The notes: generated by a model not told the origin, from the letters alone. Positions 17,872-26,548 are shown, numbered from the stretch's first letter. The stretch is DNA of 64,000 nucleotides from an uncultured Muribaculaceae bacterium (GCA_910577315.1 CAJTME010000013.1:35534-99533); one strand, 5' to 3'. Numbers and translations are program-made.

Positions 17872-18893
17872 TGAAATATAACCGTTACCTGATTCCGGCC
17901 ACCATGGCCGCCATCCTCAGCGCCTGCGGCGACAAGGAACAGGCCGAGACCGTTGCCGACGAAGAACTTCCGATGGTGCAGGTCGATGTGGCCCACAAGC
18001 GTTCCGTAGACCAGACGCGCACCTACACGGCGAATGTCGAGGCCGACAATGTCAACAACATCGCTCCGGCCATGAGCAACCGCATCGAACGAATCCTTGT
18101 TGACGTGGGCGACCACGTGAAACGCGGACAGACTCTCGTTACTCTTGACGCATCCACTGCCGACCAGCAGCGCATCAATCTCGAATTGTCCGAAACCGAA
18201 TACAACCGTGCCGTTGAATTGCTCAATATCGGTGCGGGAACCCAGCGTGCCGTCGACCAGCTGAAAGCCCAGCTCGACGCGCAGCGGGCACAGTACCAGA
18301 ACACCCTCACAAACACGGTTCTAAAATCGCCCATAACAGGCGTTGTCACTGCCCGCAATTATGACCCGGGCGACATGACCGGCGCGCAGCCGGTGCTCAC
18401 GGTCGGCCAGACCACACCTAATGTCAAGGTGGTCATAAACGTGAACGAGAGCGACCTCGCCGTGGTGAAGCACGGCATGACCGTTGACGTAACTTTCGAC
18501 GCATACGACGGCGAGAAATTCACCGGCCGCATCACCCGTGTCGCCCCGGCGCTCGACATCCCCACCCGCACATTCCCCGTGGAGGTGACTGTGGCGAATA
18601 ACGACGAGCGCATACGCCCCGGAATGTTTGCCCGCGTCGGAATCAATCTCGGCGCCCGCGACAATGTGGTGGTGCCTGACCGCGCGGTTGTAAAACAGAC
18701 CGGCTCGGCCAATAAATATGTCTATACATATTCAAACGGCACCGTCGCATATAAGAAGGTGGAACTGGGCCAGCGGCTCGACGACTCTTTCGAGCTGTTG
18801 AGCGGCATTGAGGACGGCGACACCGTGGTCATCGCCGGACAGGTGCGCCTGGCCGACGGCGTGGCCGTATCGGTAATGAACAATGATAAATAA
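17871..18893 (+). CDS. RND efflux periplasmic adaptor (membrane fusion protein)
   Basis: Links the inner-membrane pump to the TolC-type channel. A 340-residue lipoprotein with lipobox LSAC (Cys18 or so). Features: barrel-sandwich half-motif IERILVDVGDHVKRGQTLV, a short alpha-hairpin about 95-145, and the second half-motif VLKSPITGVVTARNYDPGDM, then beta-barrel and membrane-proximal domains (FARVGINLGARDNVVVPDRA). The hairpin is short compared with AcrA. Translation is coupled to the upstream gene by the one-base overlap. Confidence 0.95.
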   Translation: MKYNRYLIPATMAAILSACGDKEQAETVADEELPMVQVDVAHKRSVDQTRTYTANVEADNVNNIAPAMSNRIERILVDVGDHVKRGQTLVTLDASTADQQRINLELSETEYNRAVELLNIGAGTQRAVDQLKAQLDAQRAQYQNTLTNTVLKSPITGVVTARNYDPGDMTGAQPVLTVGQTTPNVKVVINVNESDLAVVKHGMTVDVTFDAYDGEKFTGRITRVAPALDIPTRTFPVEVTVANNDERIRPGMFARVGINLGARDNVVVPDRAVVKQTGSANKYVYTYSNGTVAYKKVELGQRLDDSFELLSGIEDGDTVVIAGQVRLADGVAVSVMNNDK

Positions 18894-18911
18894 CGATATA
18901 CCTGAAAGTCA

Positions 18912-21900
18912 ATGAGTTTATATGGCGGCGCGGTGAAGCGGCCAATCATGACCACCCTCTGCTTCGTGGCGGTGGTGGTGCTGGGCCTCTTCTCCCTTAA
19001 AACCCTTCCGATTGACCTGTTCCCGGACATCGAGACCAACACACTGATGGTCATGACGACCTATCAGGGCGCCTCGGCCCAGGATATAGAACAGAATGTG
19101 ACCCGTCCACTGGAAAACGTCCTCAACTCGGTCAGCGACCTGAAGCACATCACCTCGGCGTCGCGCGAGAACATATCGGTCATCACCCTCGAGTTTGAAT
19201 ACGGAAAAGACATCGACGTGCTCACCAACGATGTCCGCGACAAGCTCGACATGGTGTCATCCTCGATGCCCGACGATGCCGAGACCCCGATTATCTTCAA
19301 GTTCTCGACCGACATGATACCGATTTTGCTGCTGTCGGTGCAGGCCGACGAGAGCATGCCCGGCCTCTACAAGATTCTTGACGATGCGGTGGCGAATCCC
19401 CTGGCCCGCATCTCGGGCGTCGGTTCGGTGTCGATTTCAGGTGCTCCCGAACGTGAGATACATATTTATGTCGACCCCGCACGGCTTGAAGCCTACAACC
19501 TGACCGTAGAACAGATCAGTTCGGTGGTGGCGGCTGAGAACCGCAACATCCCCGGCGGCGTGTTCGACATCGGTTCCGATACATATTCCCTGCGCGTACA
19601 GGGCGAGTTCACCTCGTCTGACCAGATGGCCGACATAGTTGTCGGCTCGTTCCAGGGCCGCAATATTTACCTGCGCGATGTTGCCCGTATCGACGATTCG
19701 CTTGAGGAGAGGGCGCAGGTCACATATAATAATGGTGTGCGCGGGGCCATGATTGTGGTGCAGAAACAGAGCGGCGCCAATTCCGTCGAAATATCCGACA
19801 GGGTGCTGAAAATGCTTCCTTCGCTGCAAAAGCGCCTGCCGTCTGACGTGAAACTCGGCATTATCGTCGATACGTCCGACAACATCCGCAACACCATCGA
19901 CTCGCTTGTCGAGACGGTCATGTACGCCCTGCTGTTTGTGATTGTCGTGGTGTTCTTCTTCCTGGGACGATGGAGGGCTACCCTCATCATCACCCTCACC
20001 ATTCCCATATCGCTGATAGCATCGTTCATCTACCTTGCCATCACCGGCAATTCGCTCAACATCGTCTCGCTTTCGGCCCTGTCGATTTCAATAGGCATGG
20101 TGGTCGATGACGCCATCGTGGTGCTCGAGAACGTCACCACGCACATCGAACGCGGCTCGGCGCCGAAACAGGCCGCCGTCCACGGCACCAACGAGGTGGC
20201 CATATCGGTAGTGGCGTCTACGCTTACGCTTATCGCCGTATTCTTCCCGTTGACCTTGGTCACCGGCATGAGCGGCGTGCTTTTCCGCCAATTGGGATGG
20301 ATGGTCACCATAATGATGGTGATTTCCACAATCTGCGCCCTCTCACTCACCCCGATGCTGTGTTCTCTGTTGCTGCGCCGCGTGACGGTCCATTCAAAAA
20401 TCTACACCATTTTCTTTACTCCCATAAGCCGTGCGCTTGACGCCCTCGACAATGGCTATGCCCGCTTGCTCGGACTGGTGACATCGCACAAGACCATCAC
20501 CATCCTTGTCTGCCTGGCCACGTTTGTCGGCTCGATTTTCCTGATGAAACAGGTCGGTACCGAGTTTTTCCCCACGGCCGATGACGGACGCCTCTCTGTC
20601 AACCTCGAGCTTCCCATCGGCACCCGCGTGGAGATTGCCGACGAAACGACAGCGCGGCTCGTCAGGGAATGGCAGGAAAAGTATCCCGAGATTGAGGTGA
20701 TAAACTACACCACCGGCACCGCATCGTCGGACAATGTGTTTGCCTCATTGAGCGAGAACGGCTCCCACATCGTGTCGATGAACATCGCCCTCAGCGACCC
20801 CGGTGAACGTGAGCGTACCATCGTGGAAATCGCAAAGATGATGCGCGAGGATCTACTGCGCTATCCCGAGTATAAGAAAGCCCAGGTGTCGGTTGGCGGC
20901 AATATGGGCGGCATGGGCGGCGAGGCGTCCATCGACTTTGAAATATATGGTTATGATTTTGCCGAAACCGACTCGGTCGCCGCGATGATGCGGACAATGC
21001 TGCTCGGTCTTGAAGGCACGGCCGATGTGACGATTTCCCGTTCGGACTATCAGCCTGAATACCGCGTCGATTTTGACCGCGAGAAGCTGGCCATATACGG
21101 GCTTAACCTTTCAACGGCGGCAAATTATCTGCGCAACCGCATCAACGGCCAGACCGCCTCGCGCTTCCGCGAGGATGGCGAGGAATATGACATAAAGGTG
21201 ATGTACGACCCCGAGGCACGCACCTCGATAGCCGACATTGAGAACATTCTCATATACAATTCGGCAGGACAGGCGGTGCGCGTCAAGGATGTGGGAAAAG
21301 TTGTGGAGCATTTCACTCCTCCCACAATCGAACGCAAGGACCGCGAGCGCGTCATTACGGTCAAGACGATTGTCCAGGGTGTCCCGATGAGCGATGTGGT
21401 GCAAAAGTCGCTGGCGGCAATCGACAAGATGGCTCTGCCGCAGGGCGTGTCGGTTCAGCTTGCCGGCCAGTATGAAGACCAGCAGGAGTCGTTCTCTGAC
21501 CTGCTTATGCTCGCCCTCCTTATCCTTATCCTTGTGTATATCGTCATGGCGGCTCAGTTCGAGAGCTATACATACCCCGCGATCATAATGTCGTCGGTCA
21601 TGTTCGCCTTCTCGGGCGTGTTCCTCATCCTGTGGCTGTCGGGCCACACACTGAACGTCATGAGCCTTATCGGCGCGATAATGTTGATTGGTATCGTGGT
21701 GAAGAACGGCATCGTGCTCATTGACTACATCACGCTAAACCGCGAGCGCGGCCTCTCGATTAAGAAAGCCGTCATTGACGGTGGCCGCTCGCGTCTGCGT
21801 CCCGTGATAATGACATCGCTGACCACAATCCTCGGCATGGTGCCCATGGCATTTGGCACCGGCCAGGGCGCCGAGATGTGGCGTCCGATGGGAACGGCGG

Positions 21901-22037
21901 TCATTGGCGGCCTGACTTTCTCAACCATCCTCACCCTCCTGTTCGTGCCGGTGCTGTATTGTGTGTTCGCCCATAACGGCATCCGCAACACCCGACGCAA
22001 ACTCCATAAGAACCTACGAAAACAATCAAGCAAATGA
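18912..22037 (+). CDS. RND-family efflux transporter, HAE1-like permease
   Basis: Proton-driven inner-membrane pump, 1041 residues, the standard size for AcrB-type transporters. Residues 9-29 are transmembrane helix 1, two large periplasmic loops follow, and helices 2-6 and 8-12 cluster around 335-550 and 850-1030. TM4 has the proton-relay Asp pair in GMVVDDAIVVLEN. The G-rich GGNMGGMGGEASIDFEIYG lies in the second loop. Substrates may be drugs, bile salts or lipids; the sequence does not decide. The PII-like gene overlaps its last four bases. Confidence 0.96.
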   Translation: MSLYGGAVKRPIMTTLCFVAVVVLGLFSLKTLPIDLFPDIETNTLMVMTTYQGASAQDIEQNVTRPLENVLNSVSDLKHITSASRENISVITLEFEYGKDIDVLTNDVRDKLDMVSSSMPDDAETPIIFKFSTDMIPILLLSVQADESMPGLYKILDDAVANPLARISGVGSVSISGAPEREIHIYVDPARLEAYNLTVEQISSVVAAENRNIPGGVFDIGSDTYSLRVQGEFTSSDQMADIVVGSFQGRNIYLRDVARIDDSLEERAQVTYNNGVRGAMIVVQKQSGANSVEISDRVLKMLPSLQKRLPSDVKLGIIVDTSDNIRNTIDSLVETVMYALLFVIVVVFFFLGRWRATLIITLTIPISLIASFIYLAITGNSLNIVSLSALSISIGMVVDDAIVVLENVTTHIERGSAPKQAAVHGTNEVAISVVASTLTLIAVFFPLTLVTGMSGVLFRQLGWMVTIMMVISTICALSLTPMLCSLLLRRVTVHSKIYTIFFTPISRALDALDNGYARLLGLVTSHKTITILVCLATFVGSIFLMKQVGTEFFPTADDGRLSVNLELPIGTRVEIADETTARLVREWQEKYPEIEVINYTTGTASSDNVFASLSENGSHIVSMNIALSDPGERERTIVEIAKMMREDLLRYPEYKKAQVSVGGNMGGMGGEASIDFEIYGYDFAETDSVAAMMRTMLLGLEGTADVTISRSDYQPEYRVDFDREKLAIYGLNLSTAANYLRNRINGQTASRFREDGEEYDIKVMYDPEARTSIADIENILIYNSAGQAVRVKDVGKVVEHFTPPTIERKDRERVITVKTIVQGVPMSDVVQKSLAAIDKMALPQGVSVQLAGQYEDQQESFSDLLMLALLILILVYIVMAAQFESYTYPAIIMSSVMFAFSGVFLILWLSGHTLNVMSLIGAIMLIGIVVKNGIVLIDYITLNRERGLSIKKAVIDGGRSRLRPVIMTSLTTILGMVPMAFGTGQGAEMWRPMGTAVIGGLTFSTILTLLFVPVLYCVFAHNGIRNTRRKLHKNLRKQSSK

Positions 22038-22330
22038 AAGCAGTGATGATAACCTTTGACCAGGCGCATTACGAGCGCATCGTCGACGCGCTCGACCGCC
22101 TGAACTGCCGGGGATACACGGCGTGGAACCAAGTCTCAGGCCGTGGTTCACATTCCGGCGAACCTCACTATGGCTCCCACGCGTGGCCGTCGCTCGCCTC
22201 AGCCATCCTGACCATGGTTCCCGACGAGCGCGTCGAGCCGCTGTTGAAGCGCCTCAGGGAGTTTGACAGCGAAAGCCCTAAGCTCGGGCTCAGGGCTTTC
22301 GTGTGGAATTTATGTGAGGAAGGCGTGTGA
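22034..22330 (+). CDS. PII-like small protein at end of RND operon
   Basis: A 98-residue protein that looks like a member of the ferredoxin-like PII superfamily: beta strand MKAVMITFDQ, helix HYERIVDALDRLN, strand GYTAWNQVSGRGSH (T-loop region), strand AILTMVPDERVEPLLKRLRE. Related small proteins occur beside heavy-metal and other RND pumps in Bacteroidetes. It overlaps the permease by four bases (ATGA), so it is made from the same message and probably senses or tunes pump activity. Ligand and partner are unknown. A perfect 9-bp stem (22271-22279 / 22292-22300) lies inside its 3' end. Confidence 0.78.
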   Translation: MKAVMITFDQAHYERIVDALDRLNCRGYTAWNQVSGRGSHSGEPHYGSHAWPSLASAILTMVPDERVEPLLKRLREFDSESPKLGLRAFVWNLCEEGV

Positions 22331-22333
22331 ATG

Positions 22334-23131
22334 TTATCCAGCCTCAATAAAACTTACGACATACTGCCAGTTGCCGGGTGCGGGAACTGGCAGTTCATTT
22401 TTTGCAAATGCGCCGCTGATGTTCTGCGCGTCGGCGGCGAGGGCGAAATGGCACAGTCCTATGCCCATGTCAATCATTGAATAATTATTGTCCTTGGCGC
22501 AGTAGAAATCAACCTGATTGCCCCTCACGAGTGCCCGCCAGGGCTGCGAGTTGGTCGAAGACGGCGCGAGCCTCATCATGTCGAGCGGCATGGCATACGG
22601 TCCATCTTCGGTGAGGCTCACCGAGAAATCGTTTACAAAGAACAGGTCTCCGAGCGGTTTGCGTTTGTCGCTGCTCGCCACGGCACGCATCAGCCTGTCC
22701 ATGAAACGAGGACGATCGCCGGGTTGTCCGATTGGAGAGACTACTTCAAGCGTTTCGCCGGCTGGCAGCGCGGCTGCATCGGTGAAAGACTTGCTTTTGA
22801 ACGTACCGGCAATCCAGCATGTCGCCAGTCCAAGCTGGCAAGCCCGCAAGACCACCTGCTCCATCATGAAGCCTCCTGAAAGCTTTGAATTCACGTCATT
22901 GTCAAGTCCCATAAGGAGATAGCTCCGCGCGCCCTTGATGACGCCGTAAGTAGACGGACGGAATTCACCGCCAGTGTCGACGGTTGCCAGTTTGATTGTG
23001 ACGGATCCGCCAAAAGGGGACGATGCGAGGGAAATGGCGTCGTTGATTTGTGACGCTTGCGCGGCTGAAAGCGGCTGGCCATCATAGGTGCGCACCGACC
23101 GGCGCACTTTTATTGCTTCAAGTATATTCAT
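22334..23131 (-). CDS. Nitroreductase-family protein
   Basis: A 265-residue FMN-dependent nitroreductase-fold protein. The start at 23131 is chosen because it gives MNILEAIKVRRSVRTYDGQP, the family's N-terminal RRS motif; an upstream in-frame ATG at 23215 would overlap the promoter. Later features: LATCWIAGTFKS and RLAPSSTNSQPWRALVRG with the conserved SxxNxQPW. It is longer than classical nitroreductases because of a duplicated-looking middle and fits the group of putative TM-type nitroreductases. Physiological substrate unknown. It converges on the RND operon with only three bases between stops. Confidence 0.86.
   Translation of the reverse strand: MNILEAIKVRRSVRTYDGQPLSAAQASQINDAISLASSPFGGSVTIKLATVDTGGEFRPSTYGVIKGARSYLLMGLDNDVNSKLSGGFMMEQVVLRACQLGLATCWIAGTFKSKSFTDAAALPAGETLEVVSPIGQPGDRPRFMDRLMRAVASSDKRKPLGDLFFVNDFSVSLTEDGPYAMPLDMMRLAPSSTNSQPWRALVRGNQVDFYCAKDNNYSMIDMGIGLCHFALAADAQNISGAFAKNELPVPAPGNWQYVVSFIEAG
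22363..22403 (+). terminator. Terminator of the RND operon, inside nitroreductase coding region
   Basis: ACTGCCAGTT (22363-22372) and AACTGGCAGT (22385-22394) make a 10-bp perfect stem with a GC-rich loop, followed by a T-run at 22398-22403 on the plus strand. It starts 33 bases after the PII-like stop and lies antisense within the 3' end of the nitroreductase gene. Confidence 0.7.
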
Positions 23132-23134
23132 GCC

Positions 23135-23142
23135 CAAAGGTA
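23135..23142 (-). promoter_or_regulatory. -7 box of nitroreductase gene, 3 bases from start codon
   Basis: TACCTTTG on the minus strand ends three bases before the ATG at 23131, so transcription would begin at or near the start codon. A TTTG lies upstream but at only 12 bases spacing. Confidence 0.55.
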
Positions 23143-23224
23143 AAAATAATTTTTCAAATAACGTCCTTAAAGTGGCTTTTGTTGGAATGTTTCGCCAACA
23201 GATGTTGTAGAGCATATAATTATT

Positions 23225-23255
23225 GTTTGCCCTGTCGTGAAAAATCCGTAACTTT
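23225..23255 (+). promoter_or_regulatory. Promoter of tryptophanase gene
   Basis: -33 TTTG at 23225-23228 and -7 TAACTTTG at 23248-23255, spacer 19. This implies a leader of roughly 170 bases before the ATG at 23432. The gap 23132-23431 otherwise holds only the nitroreductase promoter and this leader; two short open frames in the leader contain no Trp codon. Confidence 0.78.
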
Positions 23256-23431
23256 GGCGTGAAAGTGAGCGCGTGAAATTATTTATAGAGAAATTATCAA
23301 TGTTTCGACGAATGACTCCTCGCTTGCTTTAAAGGCGCTGCCTGTTGCTCTATTGATGATAATGGAGGGCGGATGCGCTGTTGAAATGATTACGTTTACC
23401 CCACTTTATAACCCAGAACATACGTTTTACC

Positions 23432-24808
23432 ATGGAACTACCTTTTGCTGAATCTTGGAAAATCAAGATGGTCGAGCCAATCCGCACCTCCACTCGTGAA
23501 GAGCGTGAGAAGTGGATCAAGGAGGCTCACTACAATTTGTTTCAACTTACTGCCGACCAGGTGTATATCGACTGCCTGACGGACTCAGGCACAGGCGCCA
23601 TGAGCGACCGCCAGTGGGCTGCCCTCATGATGGGCGATGAGGCCTATGCGGGTTCGCGTTCGTTCTTTGAGCTTAAAGACGTAATCAACCGCCTCACCGG
23701 CTTCGAATATGTAATCCCCACCCATCAGGGCCGCGCTGCCGAGAACGTACTCTTCTCCCACCTCGTGAAGGAGGGCGCTGTCGTGCCCGGCAACTCTCAC
23801 TTCGACACCACCAAGGGCCACATCGAATCGCGTCATGCCACCGCGCTTGACTGCACGATCGACGCTGCCCGCGACACTCAGCTTGAACTGCCCTTCAAAG
23901 GCAATGTTGACATTGCTAAACTCGAAAAGGCTCTCGAGGAGCACGGCGACAAGGTGTCGTTCATCATCGTTACCATCACTAACAACACCGCCGGCGGCCA
24001 GCCCGTGTCGATGGAGAATCTGCGCGAGGTGCGCCGTGTTGCCGATAAATATGGCAAGCGTGTCATCTTCGACTCCGCCCGTTTTGCCGAGAACGCATAT
24101 TTCATCAAGACCCGCGAGGAAGGATATGCCGACAAGACCATCAAGGAAATCACCCGCGAGATGTTCTCGTATGCCGACGGCATGACCATGTCGGCCAAGA
24201 AGGACGGTCTCGTGAACATGGGCGGCTTCATTGCCACACGCCACGCCGACTGGTATGAGGGTGCCAAGAAATACTGCATCCCCTTCGAGGGCTATCTCAC
24301 CTATGGCGGCATGAACGGCCGCGACATGGCCGCACTTGCCGTAGGTCTGGACGAGAACACCGAGTTTGACAACCTCGCCACCCGCATCCGCCAGGTTGAA
24401 TACCTTGCCAAGCGTCTTGACGAATTCGGAATTCCCTACCAGCGTCCCGCCGGTGGCCATGCCATTTTTGTGGATGCCGGCCTGGTGCTCACCAATGTGC
24501 CGAAAGAAGAATTCCCCGCCCAGACGCTCGCCATCGAGCTTTATAAGGAAGCCGGTGTGCGCGGATGTGAAATCGGCTATATCCTTGCCGATCGCGATCC
24601 CGTCACCCGCGAGAACCGTTTCGGCGGCATGGACCTGCTGCGCCTGTGCATTGCCCGCCGTGTCTACACCAACAATCACATGGACGTGATTGCCGTCGCC
24701 CTGAAAAATGTGTACGATCGCCGCGAGTCAATCACCCGTGGTTATGAAATCACATGGGAAACCGAACTGATGCGTCACTTCACCGTCCAGCTCGCTCCGC
24801 TTTCGTAA
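23432..24808 (+). CDS. tnaA: Tryptophanase (tryptophan indole-lyase)
   Basis: PLP enzyme splitting tryptophan into indole, pyruvate and ammonia; 458 residues. The PLP lysine is Lys257 in MSAKKDGLVNMGG, the cofactor Asp is in VIFDSARFAENAYFIK, and the substrate-loop LTDSGTGAMSDRQW is intact. It is called tryptophanase rather than tyrosine phenol-lyase because it has SARFAEN and RGCEIGY where the lyase for tyrosine has TRCVEN and RSMERG; both enzymes are close relatives, so a small doubt remains. No tnaB permease is adjacent. It is a single-gene unit with its own promoter and a very strong terminator. Confidence 0.93.
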   Translation: MELPFAESWKIKMVEPIRTSTREEREKWIKEAHYNLFQLTADQVYIDCLTDSGTGAMSDRQWAALMMGDEAYAGSRSFFELKDVINRLTGFEYVIPTHQGRAAENVLFSHLVKEGAVVPGNSHFDTTKGHIESRHATALDCTIDAARDTQLELPFKGNVDIAKLEKALEEHGDKVSFIIVTITNNTAGGQPVSMENLREVRRVADKYGKRVIFDSARFAENAYFIKTREEGYADKTIKEITREMFSYADGMTMSAKKDGLVNMGGFIATRHADWYEGAKKYCIPFEGYLTYGGMNGRDMAALAVGLDENTEFDNLATRIRQVEYLAKRLDEFGIPYQRPAGGHAIFVDAGLVLTNVPKEEFPAQTLAIELYKEAGVRGCEIGYILADRDPVTRENRFGGMDLLRLCIARRVYTNNHMDVIAVALKNVYDRRESITRGYEITWETELMRHFTVQLAPLS

Positions 24809-24829
24809 TATACATAAGTTGACCGTACC

Positions 24830-24884
24830 AAATAAACTGCACTCCAAAAGTCCGTTATCTGACTTTTGGAGTGCAGTTTATTTT
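24830..24884. terminator. Bidirectional terminator with 23-bp perfect stem
   Basis: The arms 24830-24852 and 24861-24883 are exact reverse complements with an 8-base loop, starting AAATAAACTGCA and ending TGCAGTTTATTT, then TTTTGATA. It lies 21 bases after tnaA and serves the minus strand too. Confidence 0.92.
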
Positions 24885-24896
24885 GATATAGACTGA

Positions 24897-25052
24897 TTAT
24901 TGGCTAAGCGAAAAAGACAGGACCTCTACTTCACCACTATCTTGGCTCCATTCTGAAAGTAAATACCTTTTAGGCAAATTTGGAATGTCAGTATCATTGG
25001 CGCTGTAGGTAAAAGCTAAAAGAGTTGTAGTATTATCTACGGTTTGTGCCCC
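24897..25052 (-). other. 51-codon open frame in phase after rsgA stop, AT-rich
   Basis: Directly after the rsgA stop (25055-25053) the same minus-strand frame stays open for 51 codons to TAA at 24899-24897. The translation (for example LLAFTYSANDTDIPNLPKRY and LLSEWSQDSGEVEVLSFS) reads like protein, uses AT-rich codons unlike its neighbours and has no ATG. It ends 12 bases before the strong terminator. It may be the tail of a lost gene or chance; I do not recognise it. Confidence 0.3.
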
Positions 25053-26003
25053 TTAGAACGGCTTGCGGTATTTGCCCTCGTCGGCATCTTCAAGAATAGA
25101 CAGATAGGACGCGTAGCGCGATTGCGCTATGCGACCTTCTTCCAATGCGGCAAGAACGGCGCAACCCGGTTCGTGGGTGTGGGTGCAGTTACCGAAACGG
25201 CAATCTTTCGACACGGCGAACAGGTCGGGGAAATAATGGGCCACTTCGTATTTGTCAAAGTCTATGGTGCCGAAGCCCCTTACGCCCGGAGTGTCTATTA
25301 TCGCCCCTCCGCCCTCGCCGGGAAGGCGGAACAGCTCGCTGAACGTGGTGGTGTGCATGCCGGTGTCGTGGGCCGATGAAATCTCGGCGGTACGGAGGTC
25401 CAGTCCAGGAATAAGGTCGTTGATGAGTGTTGTTTTTCCGACACCTGAATTTCCCGAGAAAAGTGTCAGCTTTCCGGCAAGCATTGCACGCAGGTCGTCG
25501 AGGCCTTCGCCTGTTTTAGCCGATAGGGCGAGTACGTCATAGCCGATTGATTTATACAGGTACATGACGGCGTCGAGCAGTTCGCTGTCTCCTTCGTCGG
25601 TCAGCAGGTCGATTTTATTTATTACAAGCAGGGCCGGCACGTTATATGCCGTGGCGGTTGCCAGAAAGCGGTCGATGAAAGTTGTCGAGGTGGTGGGGTG
25701 GGCAAGCGTCACGACCAGGACGGCCCGGTCGATGTTGGCTGCGATGATATGCGATTCTTTCGACAGGTTGCTCGCGCGGCGTATTATGTAATTTCTCCTC
25801 GGCTCTATGGCGGTGATGAAAGCTGTGCCGTCTGGAGCGGGTTCGCCCACGGTTACACGGTCGCCAACTGCCACGGGGTTTGTAGTCCTGATTCCTTTGA
25901 TTCTGAAATTTCCCTTTATCTTGCAGTTGATTTCGCGGGGTTGTTCTTCGTCTGTGGCCACCACATAATGGGCGCCGGTATTTCGTATTACGATGCCTTG
26001 CAT
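25053..26003 (-). CDS. rsgA: Ribosome small-subunit-dependent GTPase A
   Basis: Circularly permuted GTPase assisting late 30S maturation; 316 residues. An N-terminal OB fold (GIVIRNTGAHYVVATDEEQP) is followed by motifs in permuted order: G4 LLVINKIDLL, G1 LFSGNSGVGKTTLINDL, G3 DTPGVRGF. The C-terminal zinc domain has CRFGNCTHTHEPGC. A -7-like TAACTTTA (complement of 26026-26033) is 22 bases upstream, a one-base variant of the usual box. Confidence 0.97.
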   Translation of the reverse strand: MQGIVIRNTGAHYVVATDEEQPREINCKIKGNFRIKGIRTTNPVAVGDRVTVGEPAPDGTAFITAIEPRRNYIIRRASNLSKESHIIAANIDRAVLVVTLAHPTTSTTFIDRFLATATAYNVPALLVINKIDLLTDEGDSELLDAVMYLYKSIGYDVLALSAKTGEGLDDLRAMLAGKLTLFSGNSGVGKTTLINDLIPGLDLRTAEISSAHDTGMHTTTFSELFRLPGEGGGAIIDTPGVRGFGTIDFDKYEVAHYFPDLFAVSKDCRFGNCTHTHEPGCAVLAALEEGRIAQSRYASYLSILEDADEGKYRKPF

Positions 26004-26144
26004 GCTTGTTTTCTGTTTGAAAGTGTAAAGTTACAACAATTTCCGGCCTGTTTAGGTTAAAAAATATGAAATTTTATTTTGCTGATTTTCCGAGGGTTAC
26101 GTGCCGACAAACTTATTTTAGTTAAAATTGTTGTATAATTAGTA

Positions 26145-26174
26145 TTTGCAGATGAAAGTTATTTTGTATATTTG
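26145..26174 (+). promoter_or_regulatory. Promoter of winged-helix (DUF2582) gene
   Basis: -33 TTTG at 26145-26148, -7 TATATTTG at 26167-26174, spacer 18. The leader is about 85 bases, AT-rich, with no other feature. Confidence 0.75.
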
Positions 26175-26264
26175 CAAACAAAATGATACGAAATAAGTGA
26201 ATTTTTGAACAACGAACAAATTGCGATAAACAACTTGTCTAACAAAATAATCATTATTTAAGCT

Positions 26265-26480
26265 ATGAATGTAGAAGTTATCGGAAACAACGCCGGCCTC
26301 GTTTGGCAGGCCCTCAGTGCAGCTGACGCCATGGGCGTTAAACAGCTCAAAAAAGCAACTAAACTGAAAGACAAAGAAGTGTTTGCCGCCCTTGGCTGGC
26401 TCGCCCGCGAAGGTAAGGTGAACATCGACACTGATCCCGAAGACGAGAAGGATTTCATCGTTTCTCTCGTGCAGGCATAA
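26265..26480 (+). CDS. Small winged-helix protein (DUF2582 family)
   Basis: A 71-residue protein whose whole length fits a winged helix-turn-helix: helices at GLVWQALSAAD, VKQLKKATKL and KEVFAALGWLAREGK, then a short acidic wing. Members of DUF2582 are found across Bacteroidetes and archaea and are thought to bind DNA; no target is known. It has a strong promoter and is followed after 9 bases by a long palindrome, so it is monocistronic and probably well expressed. Confidence 0.88.
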   Translation: MNVEVIGNNAGLVWQALSAADAMGVKQLKKATKLKDKEVFAALGWLAREGKVNIDTDPEDEKDFIVSLVQA

Positions 26481-26489
26481 ATCAGACTC

Positions 26490-26542
26490 CGCGTATATCA
26501 CAAGCGGGCGCCACATTGTGGCGCCCGCTTGTGATATACGCG
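26490..26542. terminator. 53-base near-perfect palindrome between convergent genes
   Basis: The arms 26490-26514 and 26518-26542 are exact reverse complements (25 bp) around a 3-base loop. It fills almost all space between the stops at 26480 (+) and 26549 (-). There is no T-run, so it may act as a bidirectional terminator by strength of stem alone or protect 3' ends. Confidence 0.75.
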
Positions 26543-26548
26543 TGATTG

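Noticed and set aside
23300..23451. tnaC-like leader peptides before tryptophanase
   Set aside because: Neither small frame contains a Trp codon or the Pro-stop arrangement; kept only as a leader observation.
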